The notes under the pieces were generated by a model. The model had not been told where the DNA came from, did not search any database, and was given only the letters and a program-made list of their open reading frames with translations. Of a stretch of DNA of 64,000 nt, positions 1 through 10,286 are shown in pieces. Positions within the stretch are counted from its first letter, which is position 1. Each line of letters opens with the position of its first letter. The DNA is from Bacteroidales bacterium. Lineage in GTDB: Bacteria; Bacteroidota; Bacteroidia; Bacteroidales; UBA932. The stretch is taken from the NCBI GenBank assembly GCA_017625535.1, contig JAGAKR010000014.1, positions 54,242-118,241 on the forward strand, read 5' to 3'. The position numbers were made by a program, and so were the translations under genes.

Positions 1-1323
1 CTCTATCCCAAGAAATCAGCTGTGTACTACAGTCTGGTGAACCTCTATATGGGGGCCCAGGATACCGAAAATGCAAGGGGAATGCTTCAGAAGATAGAGG
101 CGGCGCAGGGGAAGAGCGAGGCACTTGCAATGGCTACCTTCAACATCTTCCGTATGGAACAGAACTGGGAAGGGGGGCTTGAGTATCTTATAGAGTTTGA
201 CAAGGAGTTCCGGAGTCCGAGGATAGAGAGCATAATTGCAGATATGTATGCAGAGAGATACAGGGATTCCCTGGCCCTGGAGTATTACAACAAGGCCCTG
301 AAACTTGATCCGCAATATGCCCCTGCAATGTACGGCAAGGGTGAGGTTTACAGGCTAAAGGGGGATTTTGCAAATTATTTTGCCCAGATAAAGCCATTCT
401 TCACAAGTCCCGGAGTGGATTCCCGGATGAAGACAGAATATCTGAAACAGGTGTTCCAGGTGCCTAATTTCATACAGAGGTTCCGCAAGCAGGTTGATTC
501 CATAATGCTGTCAATTGAGCAGACCCATCCTGCAGATACCACAGCCAACATATTCCTTGCAGCTTATTGGGGACAGGGAGGGGACAACGAAAGGTGCAAA
601 AGGCTTCTGAAGGCCAATTATGACCTTTACCCTGAGAAACACAGCACAATGTTCCAGTATGTGGTGGCAATATACCAGTTGGAGGAGTGGGAGAACCTTG
701 AGGCTGCAGCAACTGAGGCTCTGGAGAGATTCCCGGGAGACCCAGACCTCACACAATTGAGGGGTATAGCCAGATTTCAGTTGAAAAAGACAGAAAAGGC
801 AATAGAGTCATACAGGGAGATGGAAAAGATAGCCTTGGCAAACAGGGACACTGCCCTCCTTGTTACCTCATATTCTGTACTTGGAGACCTCCACTACGAG
901 AAAAAGGACAGCAAAGGTGCATATGCCTATTACAAGAAGGCCCTCAAACTTAATCCCGATGAAAACGGCGTTTTGAACAACTATGCGTATTATCTCTCCC
1001 TTGAAGGGAAAAACCTGAAACTGGCATATGAAATGAGCCGCAAGACAATTGAATCCGAGCCCGACAACCCTACATATCTGGATACATTCGGGTGGATTCT
1101 TTTCCTTATGGACAAACCGTTGGAGGCAAAGGCGCAGTTCAAGCATGCAATGCTTTACGGTGGCACAGAGAGTGCAGCAATACTCGACCACTATGCGGAG
1201 GTGCTCTTCAAACTTGGCGAGCACGATCTGGCTTTCATCTATTGGAACCAGGCCAACCAGTTGGACAGCACTTTGGGGATTGAAGAGAAAATAAAGGAGC
1301 GCAAGGCCCAGTTGAAAAAATGA
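1..1323 (+). CDS. Tetratricopeptide repeat protein (5' end outside window)
   Basis: The reading frame is already open at base 1, so the true start is upstream and the GTG at 22 is only an internal valine. The visible 440 residues are almost entirely helical TPR repeats; a clear consensus unit lies near residues 300-335 (SVLGDLHYEKKDSKGAYAYY, then ALKLNPDE), followed by NNYAYYLSLEG and DTFGWILFLM units that are typical of the long TPR proteins of Bacteroidota. No catalytic domain is visible, so a scaffolding or envelope-assembly role is the most that can be said. The stop overlaps the start of the LytM-like gene (ATGA), implying translational coupling and a shared cell-envelope task. Because the N-terminus is missing I cannot tell whether it is a lipoprotein. 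Confidence 0.85.
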   Translation, partial: LYPKKSAVYYSLVNLYMGAQDTENARGMLQKIEAAQGKSEALAMATFNIFRMEQNWEGGLEYLIEFDKEFRSPRIESIIADMYAERYRDSLALEYYNKALKLDPQYAPAMYGKGEVYRLKGDFANYFAQIKPFFTSPGVDSRMKTEYLKQVFQVPNFIQRFRKQVDSIMLSIEQTHPADTTANIFLAAYWGQGGDNERCKRLLKANYDLYPEKHSTMFQYVVAIYQLEEWENLEAAATEALERFPGDPDLTQLRGIARFQLKKTEKAIESYREMEKIALANRDTALLVTSYSVLGDLHYEKKDSKGAYAYYKKALKLNPDENGVLNNYAYYLSLEGKNLKLAYEMSRKTIESEPDNPTYLDTFGWILFLMDKPLEAKAQFKHAMLYGGTESAAILDHYAEVLFKLGEHDLAFIYWNQANQLDSTLGIEEKIKERKAQLKK

Positions 1324-2597
1324 TTATGAAGAACCGTCTTGTCCTTTTCTTTGTTTGTATGATGCTGGCAACCGTATATGCCGGCCAGCCCGTTTATGGG
1401 CAGACAAAGGAGATAGAGAGCAGTAAGGAGAGGATAAAGAGACTGGAGGCGGATATAAACTACCTTGACAAACAGATTGAGTCTGCACAGAAAAAGAAGC
1501 AGAACACCCTTGATGAACTGGTACTTATACAGACAAAAATTGCAAACCGCAAGAAACTCCTCACTGAACTGGATGCCCAGATAAAGGGGCATACACGTGA
1601 CATATCGCAGACCCGGAGGAATATTGCGGCCCTTGAGCAGAGGCTTGATACCCTTGAGCATTATTACAGGCATATGGTGTACAATGCATACAAGACCAGG
1701 GATACAAAAGTGTGGTTCATGTATATTCTGGCAAGTGAGAGTATGGACCAGGGATACCGCAGGTGGAGTTATCTGAAGAATTATTCAAAGACCATAAACA
1801 GCCAGGCTGAGAAGATAAGGGAACTGAAAGAAGAACGGAAGGTTCAGTTGGAGAGGCTGGAGAAGATGAAGAAGGAGAGCATTGCCCAGCAGAGTGCAAG
1901 GACAAAGGAGTACAACAAACTTTCCCAGGAGGAGAAGCAGGGAAAGGCCTATGCAAAATCGCTTGAGAAAAAGCAGAACCAGTACAGACAGCAGTTGGCA
2001 AAAAAGAAGAGCGAGGCAAGCCGTCTTGCAAAGGAGGTGGAGAGGATGATTGCTGCGGAGATAAAGCGCCAGCAGGAGTTGGCCCGTCTGGCGGAGAAGG
2101 CACAGCAGGAGAAGAAGGCAAATCCGCAGAAGCAGACAGATATCGGAAAGAAGGAGTTTGAGGAGTATTCTGCAAACACCAAATTGTCGGGAGGATTCTC
2201 CCTGAACAAGGGAAAACTTCCTTACCCTGTTGCCCAGGGGGTTGTGGTTGAGAAGTTTGGTGTGCATCCGCATCCTACATTGAAGAATGTAACTTTGCCG
2301 TTCAATAATGGAATAAACATCTCCACAAAGCCGGGCAGCGGCGTAAGGGTGGTGTTTGACGGTGTTGTAAAGCAGGTTGTTGCCATTCCGGGGTATAACC
2401 AATGTGTGCTGGTGCAGCACGGGCAGTATTTCACTTTCTACTGCAAACTTGCAAAAGTGGATGTGAAAGTGGGTGACAAACTCTCACTTGGGGATCCGAT
2501 AGGTTCCCTGGAGAGTGGAGGAACTGCCGCCGTACTCCATTTTGAGTTGTGGAACGGTACCACCAAACAGAATCCGGAACTTTGGCTGAAGAAATGA
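1320..2597 (+). CDS. EnvC-like murein hydrolase activator (coiled coil plus LytM/M23 domain)
   Basis: A 425-residue secreted protein: N-terminal signal peptide (RLVLFFVCMMLATVYAGQ), a long coiled coil from about residue 30 to 270 rich in K, E, Q and R, then a C-terminal LytM/peptidase M23 fold starting near LPYPVAQGVV. The metal-binding residues of active M23 enzymes look degenerate: the usual HxxxD is replaced around NNGINIST, and the second-site region reads HGQYFTFYCKL, although LHFELW near the end keeps a histidine. This is the pattern of EnvC/NlpD-type factors, which switch on cell-division amidases rather than cut peptidoglycan. It begins with an ATGA overlap with the upstream TPR gene; a second ATG six bases later could also serve. 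Family call firm, non-catalytic status inferred. Confidence 0.85.
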   Translation: MIMKNRLVLFFVCMMLATVYAGQPVYGQTKEIESSKERIKRLEADINYLDKQIESAQKKKQNTLDELVLIQTKIANRKKLLTELDAQIKGHTRDISQTRRNIAALEQRLDTLEHYYRHMVYNAYKTRDTKVWFMYILASESMDQGYRRWSYLKNYSKTINSQAEKIRELKEERKVQLERLEKMKKESIAQQSARTKEYNKLSQEEKQGKAYAKSLEKKQNQYRQQLAKKKSEASRLAKEVERMIAAEIKRQQELARLAEKAQQEKKANPQKQTDIGKKEFEEYSANTKLSGGFSLNKGKLPYPVAQGVVVEKFGVHPHPTLKNVTLPFNNGINISTKPGSGVRVVFDGVVKQVVAIPGYNQCVLVQHGQYFTFYCKLAKVDVKVGDKLSLGDPIGSLESGGTAAVLHFELWNGTTKQNPELWLKK

Positions 2598-2613
2598 ACT
2601 GAAATATAGAACT

Positions 2614-4323
2614 ATGGAAAAAGTAAGGGTATTTTGCAGGAACAACGGCAAATTCTATGAAGTTGCCCCAGGGACAGAGTTGGTTGAACTTATGGAGATG
2701 GCAGGTATTGATGCGCTTGCCGCATATGTTGACAATCAGTTGAAGGAGTTGGGATATCCATTGTATATGGCCCACTCTGTGGAATTTCTGGATTATACCA
2801 ATTCAGACGGCCGCAGATGCTACAAGAGGTCTATCTATTTCCTTTTGCAGAAGGCTGTACAGGACCTTTACCCCAATAAGCAGCTTATCCTGGACTATAC
2901 CCTGCCGAACGGAGGATACGGTGAAATAGTTGATGCCCCGCAGGCAGATAATCCCGACGATTTCCTGAAGATAAGGATGGAGAGTGTGATGGAACTTACC
3001 GAGGAGGAGATTGCCCGCATTAAATTGAGGATGCAGGAGATTGTGGATGAGGATATTCCAATCATAAAGAGGAAACTGAGCAATGAGGAGGCTGTTAAAC
3101 TTTTCAAGCATAACAGGCAATACGACAAAGCCCGCCTGATCAAGGATATAGGGCAGTTCTTTGTATCTGTATATTTTATGGGGGATTGTGCAGACACCTT
3201 CTACGGCCCGCTGCTCCATTCTACGGGAAAGATAAAGAAATTCAACCTGATGAAATACAACAAGGGGTTCTGTGTGCAGTTCCCTTCAACGCTCCCCCCT
3301 TATGAACTGCCGTGTGTGAAATATCAGGAGAAACTCTTCAATGTGTTCAAGGAGAATTCAACCTGGTGCAACATTCTGGGAGTAAAGGATATTGCAACTG
3401 TGAATACTGCAATATCAAAAGGGTACAGCAAAAAAATGATACAGATTGCCGAGGCCCTGCACGAGAGGAAATATGCAGATATTGCAGACAAGATATATGA
3501 GCGCAAGGATGATGTGAAACTGGTGCTTCTGGCAGGCCCTTCGAGCAGCGGCAAAACCACCACCTCAATGCGTATAGCCCTGCAGTTGAAGGTGCTCGGG
3601 CTCAATCCTGTTGTACTTGCAATGGACAACTATTTTGTAGACAGGGAGGATACCCCTAAGGATGAGAACGGCAACTATGATTTTGAGTGTCTGGGAGCAA
3701 TGGACCTGGAGTTGCTGAACTCTCAGTTGAATGCCCTGTTTGCAGGGGAGGAGGTGGAAATCCCTACTTTCAATTTTGCAGAGGGGAGAAAAGAATTCAA
3801 AGGGAACAAGATAAGGATGGCCCCTAATGATGTCCTCATTATGGAGGGTATCCATGCACTCAATCCTGCACTTACATCTGGGATAGAGAGCCGCAGGAAG
3901 TTCAAGATATATGCTTCTGCACTTACCTCACTTTCAATAGATGAGAACAACTCGGTTTCTACCACAGACAACCGTATGCTCCGCAGGATGGTAAGGGACA
4001 ACAATTTCCGCGGAACCAGTGCAGAGCAGACCATCCTCCGATGGGCAAGCGTGCACGGCGGGGAGTACAAGAACATCTTCCCGTACCAGGAGTATGCTGA
4101 TGCAATGTTCAACTCGTCCCTCATATATGAATTGCCTCTTCTGAAGCACTATGCGGAACCGCTTCTGCGCCGGATACACCCAACCTCACCAGCATATGCA
4201 GAGAGCCTGAGGCTTCTTAAATTCCTCTCATACATAGTGGAGATGACACCTGCAGAACAGGCGGCAATACCTCCTACATCGGTAATGAGGGAGTTCATAG
4301 GAGGAAGTTCACTGGAGTATTAG
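2614..4323 (+). CDS. TGS-domain nucleoside (uridine-type) kinase
   Basis: A 569-residue protein with an N-terminal TGS/ThrRS-like region (residues 1-65 VRVFCRNNGKFYEVAPG, then an editing-domain-like stretch to about 280) and a C-terminal P-loop kinase. The Walker A motif GPSSSGKTT lies near residue 307, followed by VLAMDNYFVDREDTP and the MEGIHALNP motif of uridine kinase/phosphoribulokinase enzymes. Proteins of this architecture are common in Bacteroidota and Firmicutes and are annotated as nucleoside kinases of pyrimidine salvage; the exact substrate cannot be read from the sequence. It follows the LytM gene by 16 bases and probably shares its transcript. It converges with the deoxynucleoside kinase gene with only five bases between the stops, and I see no terminator there. 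Confidence 0.88.
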   Translation: MEKVRVFCRNNGKFYEVAPGTELVELMEMAGIDALAAYVDNQLKELGYPLYMAHSVEFLDYTNSDGRRCYKRSIYFLLQKAVQDLYPNKQLILDYTLPNGGYGEIVDAPQADNPDDFLKIRMESVMELTEEEIARIKLRMQEIVDEDIPIIKRKLSNEEAVKLFKHNRQYDKARLIKDIGQFFVSVYFMGDCADTFYGPLLHSTGKIKKFNLMKYNKGFCVQFPSTLPPYELPCVKYQEKLFNVFKENSTWCNILGVKDIATVNTAISKGYSKKMIQIAEALHERKYADIADKIYERKDDVKLVLLAGPSSSGKTTTSMRIALQLKVLGLNPVVLAMDNYFVDREDTPKDENGNYDFECLGAMDLELLNSQLNALFAGEEVEIPTFNFAEGRKEFKGNKIRMAPNDVLIMEGIHALNPALTSGIESRRKFKIYASALTSLSIDENNSVSTTDNRMLRRMVRDNNFRGTSAEQTILRWASVHGGEYKNIFPYQEYADAMFNSSLIYELPLLKHYAEPLLRRIHPTSPAYAESLRLLKFLSYIVEMTPAEQAAIPPTSVMREFIGGSSLEY

Positions 4324-4328
4324 CGGAA

Positions 4329-4937
4329 TCAGATTCCGCACTCTTTGTTAATGAGTTGGATGATCTGCTGGAGATGTTCAGGGTTCTCCTCAAACTTCAG
4401 CAGGTCTACATTCACTATAAGTTTCTTGCCGTCCTTGTAGCCGGCAATCCACTCTTCGTAGCGGTTGTTGAGCCCCTGGAGGTAATCCAGCCTTATGCCG
4501 GATTCATATACCCTGCCCCTTTTCTGAATCTGGGAAACCAGGTTGGGGATTGAGGATTTGAGGTAGATGAGCAGATCGGGTGGCCTTACAAGTGAAATCA
4601 TAAGGTCGAACAGCGATTTGTAGTTCTCAAAATCCCTTGTGCTCATAAGCCCCATTGCGTGGAGGTTTGGTGCAAATATCCTTGCATCCTCATAGATGGT
4701 GCGGTCCTGCACCACGTTGCGTGATGAGTTGTGGATGTCCACCACTCCCTGGAATCTTTTGTTAAGGAAGTATATCTGCAGATTGAATGACCAGCGCTGC
4801 ATATCGTTATAGAAATCTGAGAGATACGGGTTCACATCCACATCCTCGTACTTTGGCTCCCAGCCGTAGTGCTGCGAGAGGAGTCTGGTGAGGGTGGTTT
4901 TGCCGCTTCCAATATTTCCTGCTATTGCTATATGCAT
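4329..4937 (-). CDS. Deoxynucleoside kinase (dAK/dGK family)
   Basis: Predicted 202 residues from the ATG at 4937, which places the P-loop GNIGSGKTTL at residues 7-16 as usual for this family; the frame extends upstream to 4997 but that would add an unlikely 20-residue leader. Other family marks are the DRTIYED motif (DRS/DRY-type, base recognition and catalysis) and the lid region with RGRxYE (QKRGRVYESGI). The enzyme phosphorylates deoxyadenosine/deoxyguanosine or related deoxynucleosides with ATP for dNTP salvage. It is divergent from the isoaspartyl methyltransferase gene; on the minus strand TAAATTTG at 4974-4967 fits the Bacteroidota -7 box. Having two salvage kinases tail to tail may be functional or coincidental. 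Confidence 0.9.
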   Translation of the reverse strand: MHIAIAGNIGSGKTTLTRLLSQHYGWEPKYEDVDVNPYLSDFYNDMQRWSFNLQIYFLNKRFQGVVDIHNSSRNVVQDRTIYEDARIFAPNLHAMGLMSTRDFENYKSLFDLMISLVRPPDLLIYLKSSIPNLVSQIQKRGRVYESGIRLDYLQGLNNRYEEWIAGYKDGKKLIVNVDLLKFEENPEHLQQIIQLINKECGI

Positions 4938-5039
4938 GTCCGCTGAATTAATCTCCTGCAAAATTACAAATTTATTGTAAAATATGTGCTGTCCCACTTC
5001 CCTATATTACACTATCTTTTTTTTCATTATTTTTGCAGA

Positions 5040-5687
5040 ATGGGCAATACAGATTTGTATATAGGACAGAGGAGGATGATGGTGCAGCAATTGCTGCAGA
5101 AATATCCGTATGATGCACAGGTGCTGGAGGCAATGAACGTTGTGCCAAGGCATCTGTTTCTGGAGAAGGGGATGGAGCATCTGGCATATGAAGACAAGCC
5201 GCTCCCCATTGCGGCGGGGCAGACAATTTCCCAGCCCTCTACGGTTGCATTGCAGATAAGCCTGTCGGGAATAAAAAGAGGGGGGAAGGTGCTGGAGATT
5301 GGGACAGGCTGCGGATACCAGACTGCCGTGCTGGAGCAGATGGGTACAAGGGTGTACAGTGTGGAGAGGCAGAGGGAACTTTATATGGCTGCCCAGAAGA
5401 GCCTGGCCAGGATGGGATATGACAGGGCCCTCCTGTTCTGGAGTGACGGGCACAAGGGGCTGCAGCAGTTTACTCCGTTCAAGGCTATAATTGTTGCCTG
5501 TTGTGCGCAGGAGATTCCTCAGGAATTGCTGCTGCAACTGGAGATTGGGGGGAGGCTTGTTGTACCGGTAGAGGAGAACGGGCAGCAGGTTATGGCAGTG
5601 GTTGAGAGGATTTCTGAAAATGAATTCAACAGAACCACCCACGGCAAGTGTTCTTTTGTACCTATGCTGGAGGGGGTGAACAGATAA
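5040..5687 (+). CDS. pcm: Protein-L-isoaspartate O-methyltransferase
   Basis: About 215 residues from the ATG at 5040 (MGNTDLYIGQRRMMVQQLLQ). The SAM-binding motif I is plain: VLEIGTGCGYQTAVLEQMG near residue 82, preceded by the family signature GQTISQPSTVALQ. The enzyme transfers a methyl group from S-adenosylmethionine to L-isoaspartyl residues of damaged proteins, starting repair. An upstream in-frame ATG at 4986 would add 18 hydrophobic residues and is less likely; TATTTTTG just before the ATG at 5040 resembles a -7 box, so the message may be nearly leaderless. The next gene starts 11 bases after the stop. Note that a separate isoaspartyl peptidase fusion lies at 33.9 kb, so this genome handles isoaspartyl damage in at least two ways. 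Confidence 0.92.
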   Translation: MGNTDLYIGQRRMMVQQLLQKYPYDAQVLEAMNVVPRHLFLEKGMEHLAYEDKPLPIAAGQTISQPSTVALQISLSGIKRGGKVLEIGTGCGYQTAVLEQMGTRVYSVERQRELYMAAQKSLARMGYDRALLFWSDGHKGLQQFTPFKAIIVACCAQEIPQELLLQLEIGGRLVVPVEENGQQVMAVVERISENEFNRTTHGKCSFVPMLEGVNR

Positions 5688-5698
5688 AAAGCAAGATT

Positions 5699-6349
5699 AT
5701 GATACAGGTAAAGACATTTTATTTCAACGATTTGCGTGAGTGCAGCTATGTGCTGTATGATGATACAAAAGAGTGTGTGATTGTAGATCCGGGAATGCAG
5801 AACGAGAATGAGCAGAAGAGGCTTGTGAAGTTCATTGAGGAGAACGGCCTTACTCCGGTAAAACTGCTCAACACCCACGGCCATTTCGACCACGTTATGG
5901 GAAATGCCTTTGTAACAGAAAAATGGGGTATTCCTACATACATCCACAAAGAGGATATGGGACAGTTGGAGAGGGCACAGCAGTACTGCCAGATGTTCGG
6001 TTATACAATTGAGCGTCCTCCTGTGGAGAACCTGGTACACCTCAGTGACGGGGATACAGTAACCTTCGGCAACTCAAGCCTGCAGGTAATCCACTCACCG
6101 GGGCACACAAGGGGCGGAGTATGTTTTTATTCTGCTCCCGACAAATTCATCCTTACAGGAGATTCCCTGTTCCAGGGGAGCATTGGCCGTACAGACCTCC
6201 CTGGAGGGGATTATGATGCCCTTATGGAGAGCCTTCTGAACAAGGTGTGCAAAATTGCAGATCCGTTCAGCAAAGTTTACCCGGGCCACGGACCTGAGAC
6301 CTCCATTGGACACGAACTGAATACAAACCCATTCCTCAGATATGAGTAG
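5699..6349 (+). CDS. Metallo-beta-lactamase-fold hydrolase (glyoxalase II-like)
   Basis: A 216-residue cytoplasmic protein starting at MIQVKTFYFNDLREC. The HxHxDH zinc motif is intact as THGHFDH (about residues 60-66), with further ligands in SPGHTRGG, the aspartate in LTGDSLF and the final histidine in YPGHGPETSIG. This is the compact hydroxyacylglutathione-hydrolase-like subgroup, whose substrates in Bacteroidota are mostly unproven. An in-frame ATG at 5648 would overlap the upstream pcm gene and add an implausible leader, so the later start was chosen. Its end overlaps the start of the lytic transglycosylase by eight bases, implying coupled expression with pcm and that gene. Confidence 0.88.
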   Translation: MIQVKTFYFNDLRECSYVLYDDTKECVIVDPGMQNENEQKRLVKFIEENGLTPVKLLNTHGHFDHVMGNAFVTEKWGIPTYIHKEDMGQLERAQQYCQMFGYTIERPPVENLVHLSDGDTVTFGNSSLQVIHSPGHTRGGVCFYSAPDKFILTGDSLFQGSIGRTDLPGGDYDALMESLLNKVCKIADPFSKVYPGHGPETSIGHELNTNPFLRYE

Positions 6350-7298
6350 ATATATGAAGAAGATTGTTTTGGCTGCAGTTTTCTGCATTGCGGCTGTATG
6401 TGCCGGTTATGGACAGAATGAAAATGAAGGGGGATTTTTTGCCAATCTCTGGGGAGGCGGCTCCCAGGTGGAGCAGGAGCGTCCTATCCAGAATGTTGTT
6501 GTTCCAAAAATCCCGGAGGAGGCATCATTTGCAGGGGAAAGGGTCCCGTTGGAATATTTTGATGTAAGGGAGAGCCTGCAGAGGGAGATGCTCATCATAA
6601 ATTATTGGCATGGCAGCCTTTCTTACATTGTGCAGTTGAGTGGAAGATACAAGGATATGATCTGCAATATCCTAAAGGAAGAGGGGGTACCTGAGGATTT
6701 CTTCTACCTGTGTGTTGCTGAGAGTTCCCTCCAGCCGCAGACCTCGCCTGCCGGGGCAAAGGGTTACTGGCAGTTCCTTGCCGGCACGGCAAGGGAATAC
6801 GGCCTTGAGGTTGGCTCCGAGGTTGATGAGAGATACAACTGGGAGAAGGCAACCCGTGCAGCCTGCAAATATTTCAAGAAGGGGTATGAGAAATACGGTA
6901 CCTGGACACTTGCGGCCGCATCATACAATGTGGGTATGGCAAATATAAACAGCCGTATAGGGTATCAGTCGCTGGACAACTATTACGATATGCAATTGCC
7001 GCTTGAGACTGCAAGATATGTGTACAGGGCAATTGCTTTCAAGACAATAATGAACAATCTCCCCGAGTACGGATTCAACATATCTGAGGAGGATATGTAC
7101 AAGCCTATAGAGTGCAAGGTGGTTGAGGTTAAGGGCCCAATTGCAAACTGGAGCGAGTTTGCACGCCAGCACAACACCAATTTCAAGATGATTAAGATGT
7201 GCAACGAGTGGATCCGTTCAAACAAACTTACCAACAAGCTTGGCAAGACCTATAAGGTGCTGGTTCCGGTAAGCAGGGAGACAAAGGGAGCAGAGTAG
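6342..7298 (+). CDS. Secreted lytic transglycosylase (MltD/Slt-type)
   Basis: A 318-residue protein with an N-terminal signal peptide ([21 protein letters not shown]; the effective start may be the ATG at 6354) and a single SLT domain. The catalytic glutamate is at about residue 127 in [20 protein letters not shown], followed by [13 protein letters not shown] and [12 protein letters not shown], which mark family-1 transglycosylases of the MltD branch. It cleaves the MurNAc-GlcNAc bond of peptidoglycan to give 1,6-anhydro ends. MltD of Enterobacteria ends in LysM repeats; here only about 70 residues follow the catalytic domain ([20 protein letters not shown]), which could be one divergent LysM-like unit. 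Overlaps the MBL-fold gene by eight bases. Confidence 0.9.
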   Translation: MSRYMKKIVLAAVFCIAAVCAGYGQNENEGGFFANLWGGGSQVEQERPIQNVVVPKIPEEASFAGERVPLEYFDVRESLQREMLIINYWHGSLSYIVQLSGRYKDMICNILKEEGVPEDFFYLCVAESSLQPQTSPAGAKGYWQFLAGTAREYGLEVGSEVDERYNWEKATRAACKYFKKGYEKYGTWTLAAASYNVGMANINSRIGYQSLDNYYDMQLPLETARYVYRAIAFKTIMNNLPEYGFNISEEDMYKPIECKVVEVKGPIANWSEFARQHNTNFKMIKMCNEWIRSNKLTNKLGKTYKVLVPVSRETKGAE

Positions 7299-7356
7299 GC
7301 TGCAGATTCCGGCAGGGCATTTGATGCACTGGCGCCGGTAAAGAGGAGATTGCAAA

Positions 7357-10188
7357 ATGGATACAATAGAAGTTACAGGAGCAAGGGAACATAACCTTAA
7401 AGGTGTGGATGTCTCAATTCCACGCAACAACCTTGTTGTGGTTACAGGGCTAAGCGGCAGCGGAAAATCTTCGCTGGCCTTTGATACCATCTATGCCGAG
7501 GGGCAGAGGCGATATATGGAGACCCTCTCTGCATATGCAAGGCAGTTCATAGGCATTCTGGAGCGTCCGGCAGTGGATTCCATTACCGGATTGAGCCCCA
7601 TCATTGCCATTGAGCAGAAGACAACAGGAAAGAACCCCCGTTCTACAGTGGGTACAATTACAGAGATATATGATTTCCTCCGTCTGCTGTATGCACGTGC
7701 ATCGGTGGCTTATTCACCCGCAACCGGCAAGCCTATGGTCAAATATACCAATGAGCAGATTGTATCCCTCATCCTTGATGAGTATGCCGGAAAGAAGTGT
7801 ATAGTCCTTGCACCTCTGGTAGTGGGAAGGAAAGGACACTACAAAGAACTTTTTGAGAGCCTTGTACGCAAAGGGTACCAGCAGATAAGGATAGACGGTG
7901 AGATGTTCTACCTTGCAGATGTGAATCCGCTCGACCGCTACAAGACCCACTTCATAGAACTTGTAATAGACAAGCTGGTTCCTCAGCAGGAAGATTACAA
8001 GAGGATTGCAAACTCTGTAGAACAGGCCCTTGAGCAGGGCAAAGGGACCCTGGCCATCCTCAATTTTGAGAAACAGGAGGATTTGGATTCAACTCCTCTA
8101 AGATATTTCAGCAAACACCTTATGTGTCCCGACAGCGGACTCTCTTTCCCAGAGCCTGCACCACATACATTCTCTTTCAACTCCCCACAGGGAGCATGTC
8201 CAAAATGCAAGGGACTGGGATATATCTCCCGAATAGATATGGAGAAGATTATACCAAATCCTGCCAAGAGCATTCTTCAGGGGGCGTTTGAGCCTCTTGG
8301 ACCATATAAGGACAACAACTGGTTCCGTATTCTGGAGAGTATGGCAAAGGTGCATGAATTCTCTTTGAATGTACCTGTAAGGGATCTGCCCCAGGATATC
8401 CTGGATATGATAATCTACGGAACAGATGAACTCTTTAGGGTAAATCTGGCAGACGGAACCCAATTGGCACCGTTTGCAGGGATAATCTCCAAACTGGAAC
8501 AGAACAGCAATGAGGAGATAAATGAGAAGAAGGAGAGGTTTATAGAGGAGATGGAGTGTCCTGAATGCAGGGGAAACCGACTGAAAAAGGATGCACTTTA
8601 CTTTAAAATAGACGGGAAGGACATAGCACAGGTGAGTGCACTTGACATAGACCAGCTGGCAGAGTGGATTTCTGCTCTTCCCGACAAACTTACCCAAAAA
8701 CAGAACCTCATAGCACAGGATATCCTGAAGGAACTCAGAGACCGCGTGGGATTCCTGCAGCAGGTGGGACTGAACTATCTCTCACTCAGCCGTGCAACCC
8801 GAAGCCTGAGCGGAGGTGAGAGCCAGCGCATAAGGCTGGCCACACAGATTGGAAGCAAACTGGTGAATGTATTGTACATATTGGATGAGCCGAGCATAGG
8901 GCTGCACCAGAGGGACAACCGCAAACTGATAGCATCTCTGAAGAGGTTGAGGGATGAGGGGAACTCCGTTATGGTGGTGGAGCACGATGAGGAGATGATA
9001 CGCGAGAGCGACCACCTCATAGATCTTGGCCCTGGTGCGGGAGCCCTTGGAGGGAAACTGCTCTACAGCGGGAAACCTGAAGGAATATATCAGATGCCTC
9101 TGGAAGAACTGGAGAAACTTGGAAGTTATACGGCAGATTACCTGAGAGGGGTGCGTAAAATAGAGATACCTGCAGCACGCCGCAGCGGAAACGGAAAATT
9201 CCTGGAACTGTACGGGGCAACCGGCAACAACCTTAAGGGGGTGGACTTGAAACTCCCTCTCGGCTGTTTTGTGGGGGTGAGCGGTGTGAGCGGAAGCGGC
9301 AAATCCACCCTAATAAACGAGACCCTTATGCCAATTCTGAGCAAACATTTCTACCGCTCGTTGGCAAATCCGCTCCCATACACAGGGATAGAGGGGCTGG
9401 AAAACGTAGACAAACTCATAGTAGTGGACCAGAGCCCTATAGGACGTACGCCACGCAGCAATCCTGCAACCTATACCAATGTGTTCGGGGACATAAGGAA
9501 ACTGTTTGAAAACACTCCTGATGCCAAGGTACGGGGATTCAAGGCGGGCCGGTTCTCATTCAATGTAAAGGGTGGGCGTTGTGAGACCTGTAAGGGTGCC
9601 GGAGTGGAGACCATAGAGATGAATTTCCTCCCAAGCGTGTATGTACATTGCAAGGAGTGCAACGGAAAACGCTACAATCACGATACCCTGGCTGTAAAAT
9701 ACAAGGGAAAGAGCATAAATGATGTACTGGAGATGACCATAGCGGAGGCTGTGGAATTCTTTGAACCTGTGCCGTCAATCTCGCAGAAGATAAAGGCCCT
9801 CAATGATGTGGGGCTTGGCTACATAAAACTTGGGCAGCCTTCCACAACCCTCAGTGGCGGGGAGAGCCAGAGGGTGAAACTTGCAACTGAACTTGCAAAG
9901 AAAGGGACCGGCAACAGCATCTATATTCTGGATGAGCCAACTACAGGACTCCATTTTGAGGATATAAAGATTCTGCTGGGTGTGCTCCGTAAAATTGTGG
10001 AGCAGGGCAATACGGTGGTTGTGATTGAGCACAATCTGGATGTTCTCAAGAGTGTTGACTGGCTCATAGATATGGGGCCTGAAGGGGGCGCCGGCGGCGG
10101 AGAGATAATTGCACAGGGAACCCCTGAACAGGTGGCTGCCTGTGAAAAGTCTTATACCGGACAATTCCTGAAGGAGATTCTGGGGTAG
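7357..10188 (+). CDS. uvrA: UvrABC excinuclease subunit A
   Basis: The 943-residue length and order of motifs are standard for UvrA. The first ABC module has Walker [10 protein letters not shown] near residue 32; zinc-finger cysteines appear in CPKCKGLG and CPECRGNR; the first ABC signature is [10 protein letters not shown] near 487. The second module has [10 protein letters not shown] near 644, a zinc finger [10 protein letters not shown] ... [11 protein letters not shown] near 745-770, and the signature [12 protein letters not shown] near 830, with Walker [12 protein letters not shown]. UvrA dimers scan DNA for bulky damage and load UvrB for nucleotide excision repair. It stands 58 bases after the transglycosylase gene and ends before a bidirectional terminator. 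Confidence 0.98.
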   Translation: MDTIEVTGAREHNLKGVDVSIPRNNLVVVTGLSGSGKSSLAFDTIYAEGQRRYMETLSAYARQFIGILERPAVDSITGLSPIIAIEQKTTGKNPRSTVGTITEIYDFLRLLYARASVAYSPATGKPMVKYTNEQIVSLILDEYAGKKCIVLAPLVVGRKGHYKELFESLVRKGYQQIRIDGEMFYLADVNPLDRYKTHFIELVIDKLVPQQEDYKRIANSVEQALEQGKGTLAILNFEKQEDLDSTPLRYFSKHLMCPDSGLSFPEPAPHTFSFNSPQGACPKCKGLGYISRIDMEKIIPNPAKSILQGAFEPLGPYKDNNWFRILESMAKVHEFSLNVPVRDLPQDILDMIIYGTDELFRVNLADGTQLAPFAGIISKLEQNSNEEINEKKERFIEEMECPECRGNRLKKDALYFKIDGKDIAQVSALDIDQLAEWISALPDKLTQKQNLIAQDILKELRDRVGFLQQVGLNYLSLSRATRSLSGGESQRIRLATQIGSKLVNVLYILDEPSIGLHQRDNRKLIASLKRLRDEGNSVMVVEHDEEMIRESDHLIDLGPGAGALGGKLLYSGKPEGIYQMPLEELEKLGSYTADYLRGVRKIEIPAARRSGNGKFLELYGATGNNLKGVDLKLPLGCFVGVSGVSGSGKSTLINETLMPILSKHFYRSLANPLPYTGIEGLENVDKLIVVDQSPIGRTPRSNPATYTNVFGDIRKLFENTPDAKVRGFKAGRFSFNVKGGRCETCKGAGVETIEMNFLPSVYVHCKECNGKRYNHDTLAVKYKGKSINDVLEMTIAEAVEFFEPVPSISQKIKALNDVGLGYIKLGQPSTTLSGGESQRVKLATELAKKGTGNSIYILDEPTTGLHFEDIKILLGVLRKIVEQGNTVVVIEHNLDVLKSVDWLIDMGPEGGAGGGEIIAQGTPEQVAACEKSYTGQFLKEILG

Positions 10189-10220
10189 AGGCATTGCTTT
10201 CTGCATAATTTGTCGGGAAG

Positions 10221-10268
10221 AAAAAAGAACGGGCACAAGATCTTGCGATTCTGTGCCCGTTGTCTTTT
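10221..10268. terminator. Bidirectional terminator between uvrA and namZ-like gene
   Basis: A nine-base-pair stem ACGGGCACA (10229-10237) and TGTGCCCGT (10252-10260) is flanked by an A-rich run on the left and TTGTCTTTTTG on the right, so it can end transcription from both the plus-strand uvrA gene and the convergent minus-strand gene. Confidence 0.8.
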
Positions 10269-10286
10269 TGTATCTGGAACTGATTC

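Noticed and set aside
1785-2420. 211-codon minus-strand frame opposite the LytM-like gene
   Set aside because: Leu/Cys-rich antisense of a coiled-coil gene; no recognisable protein features.
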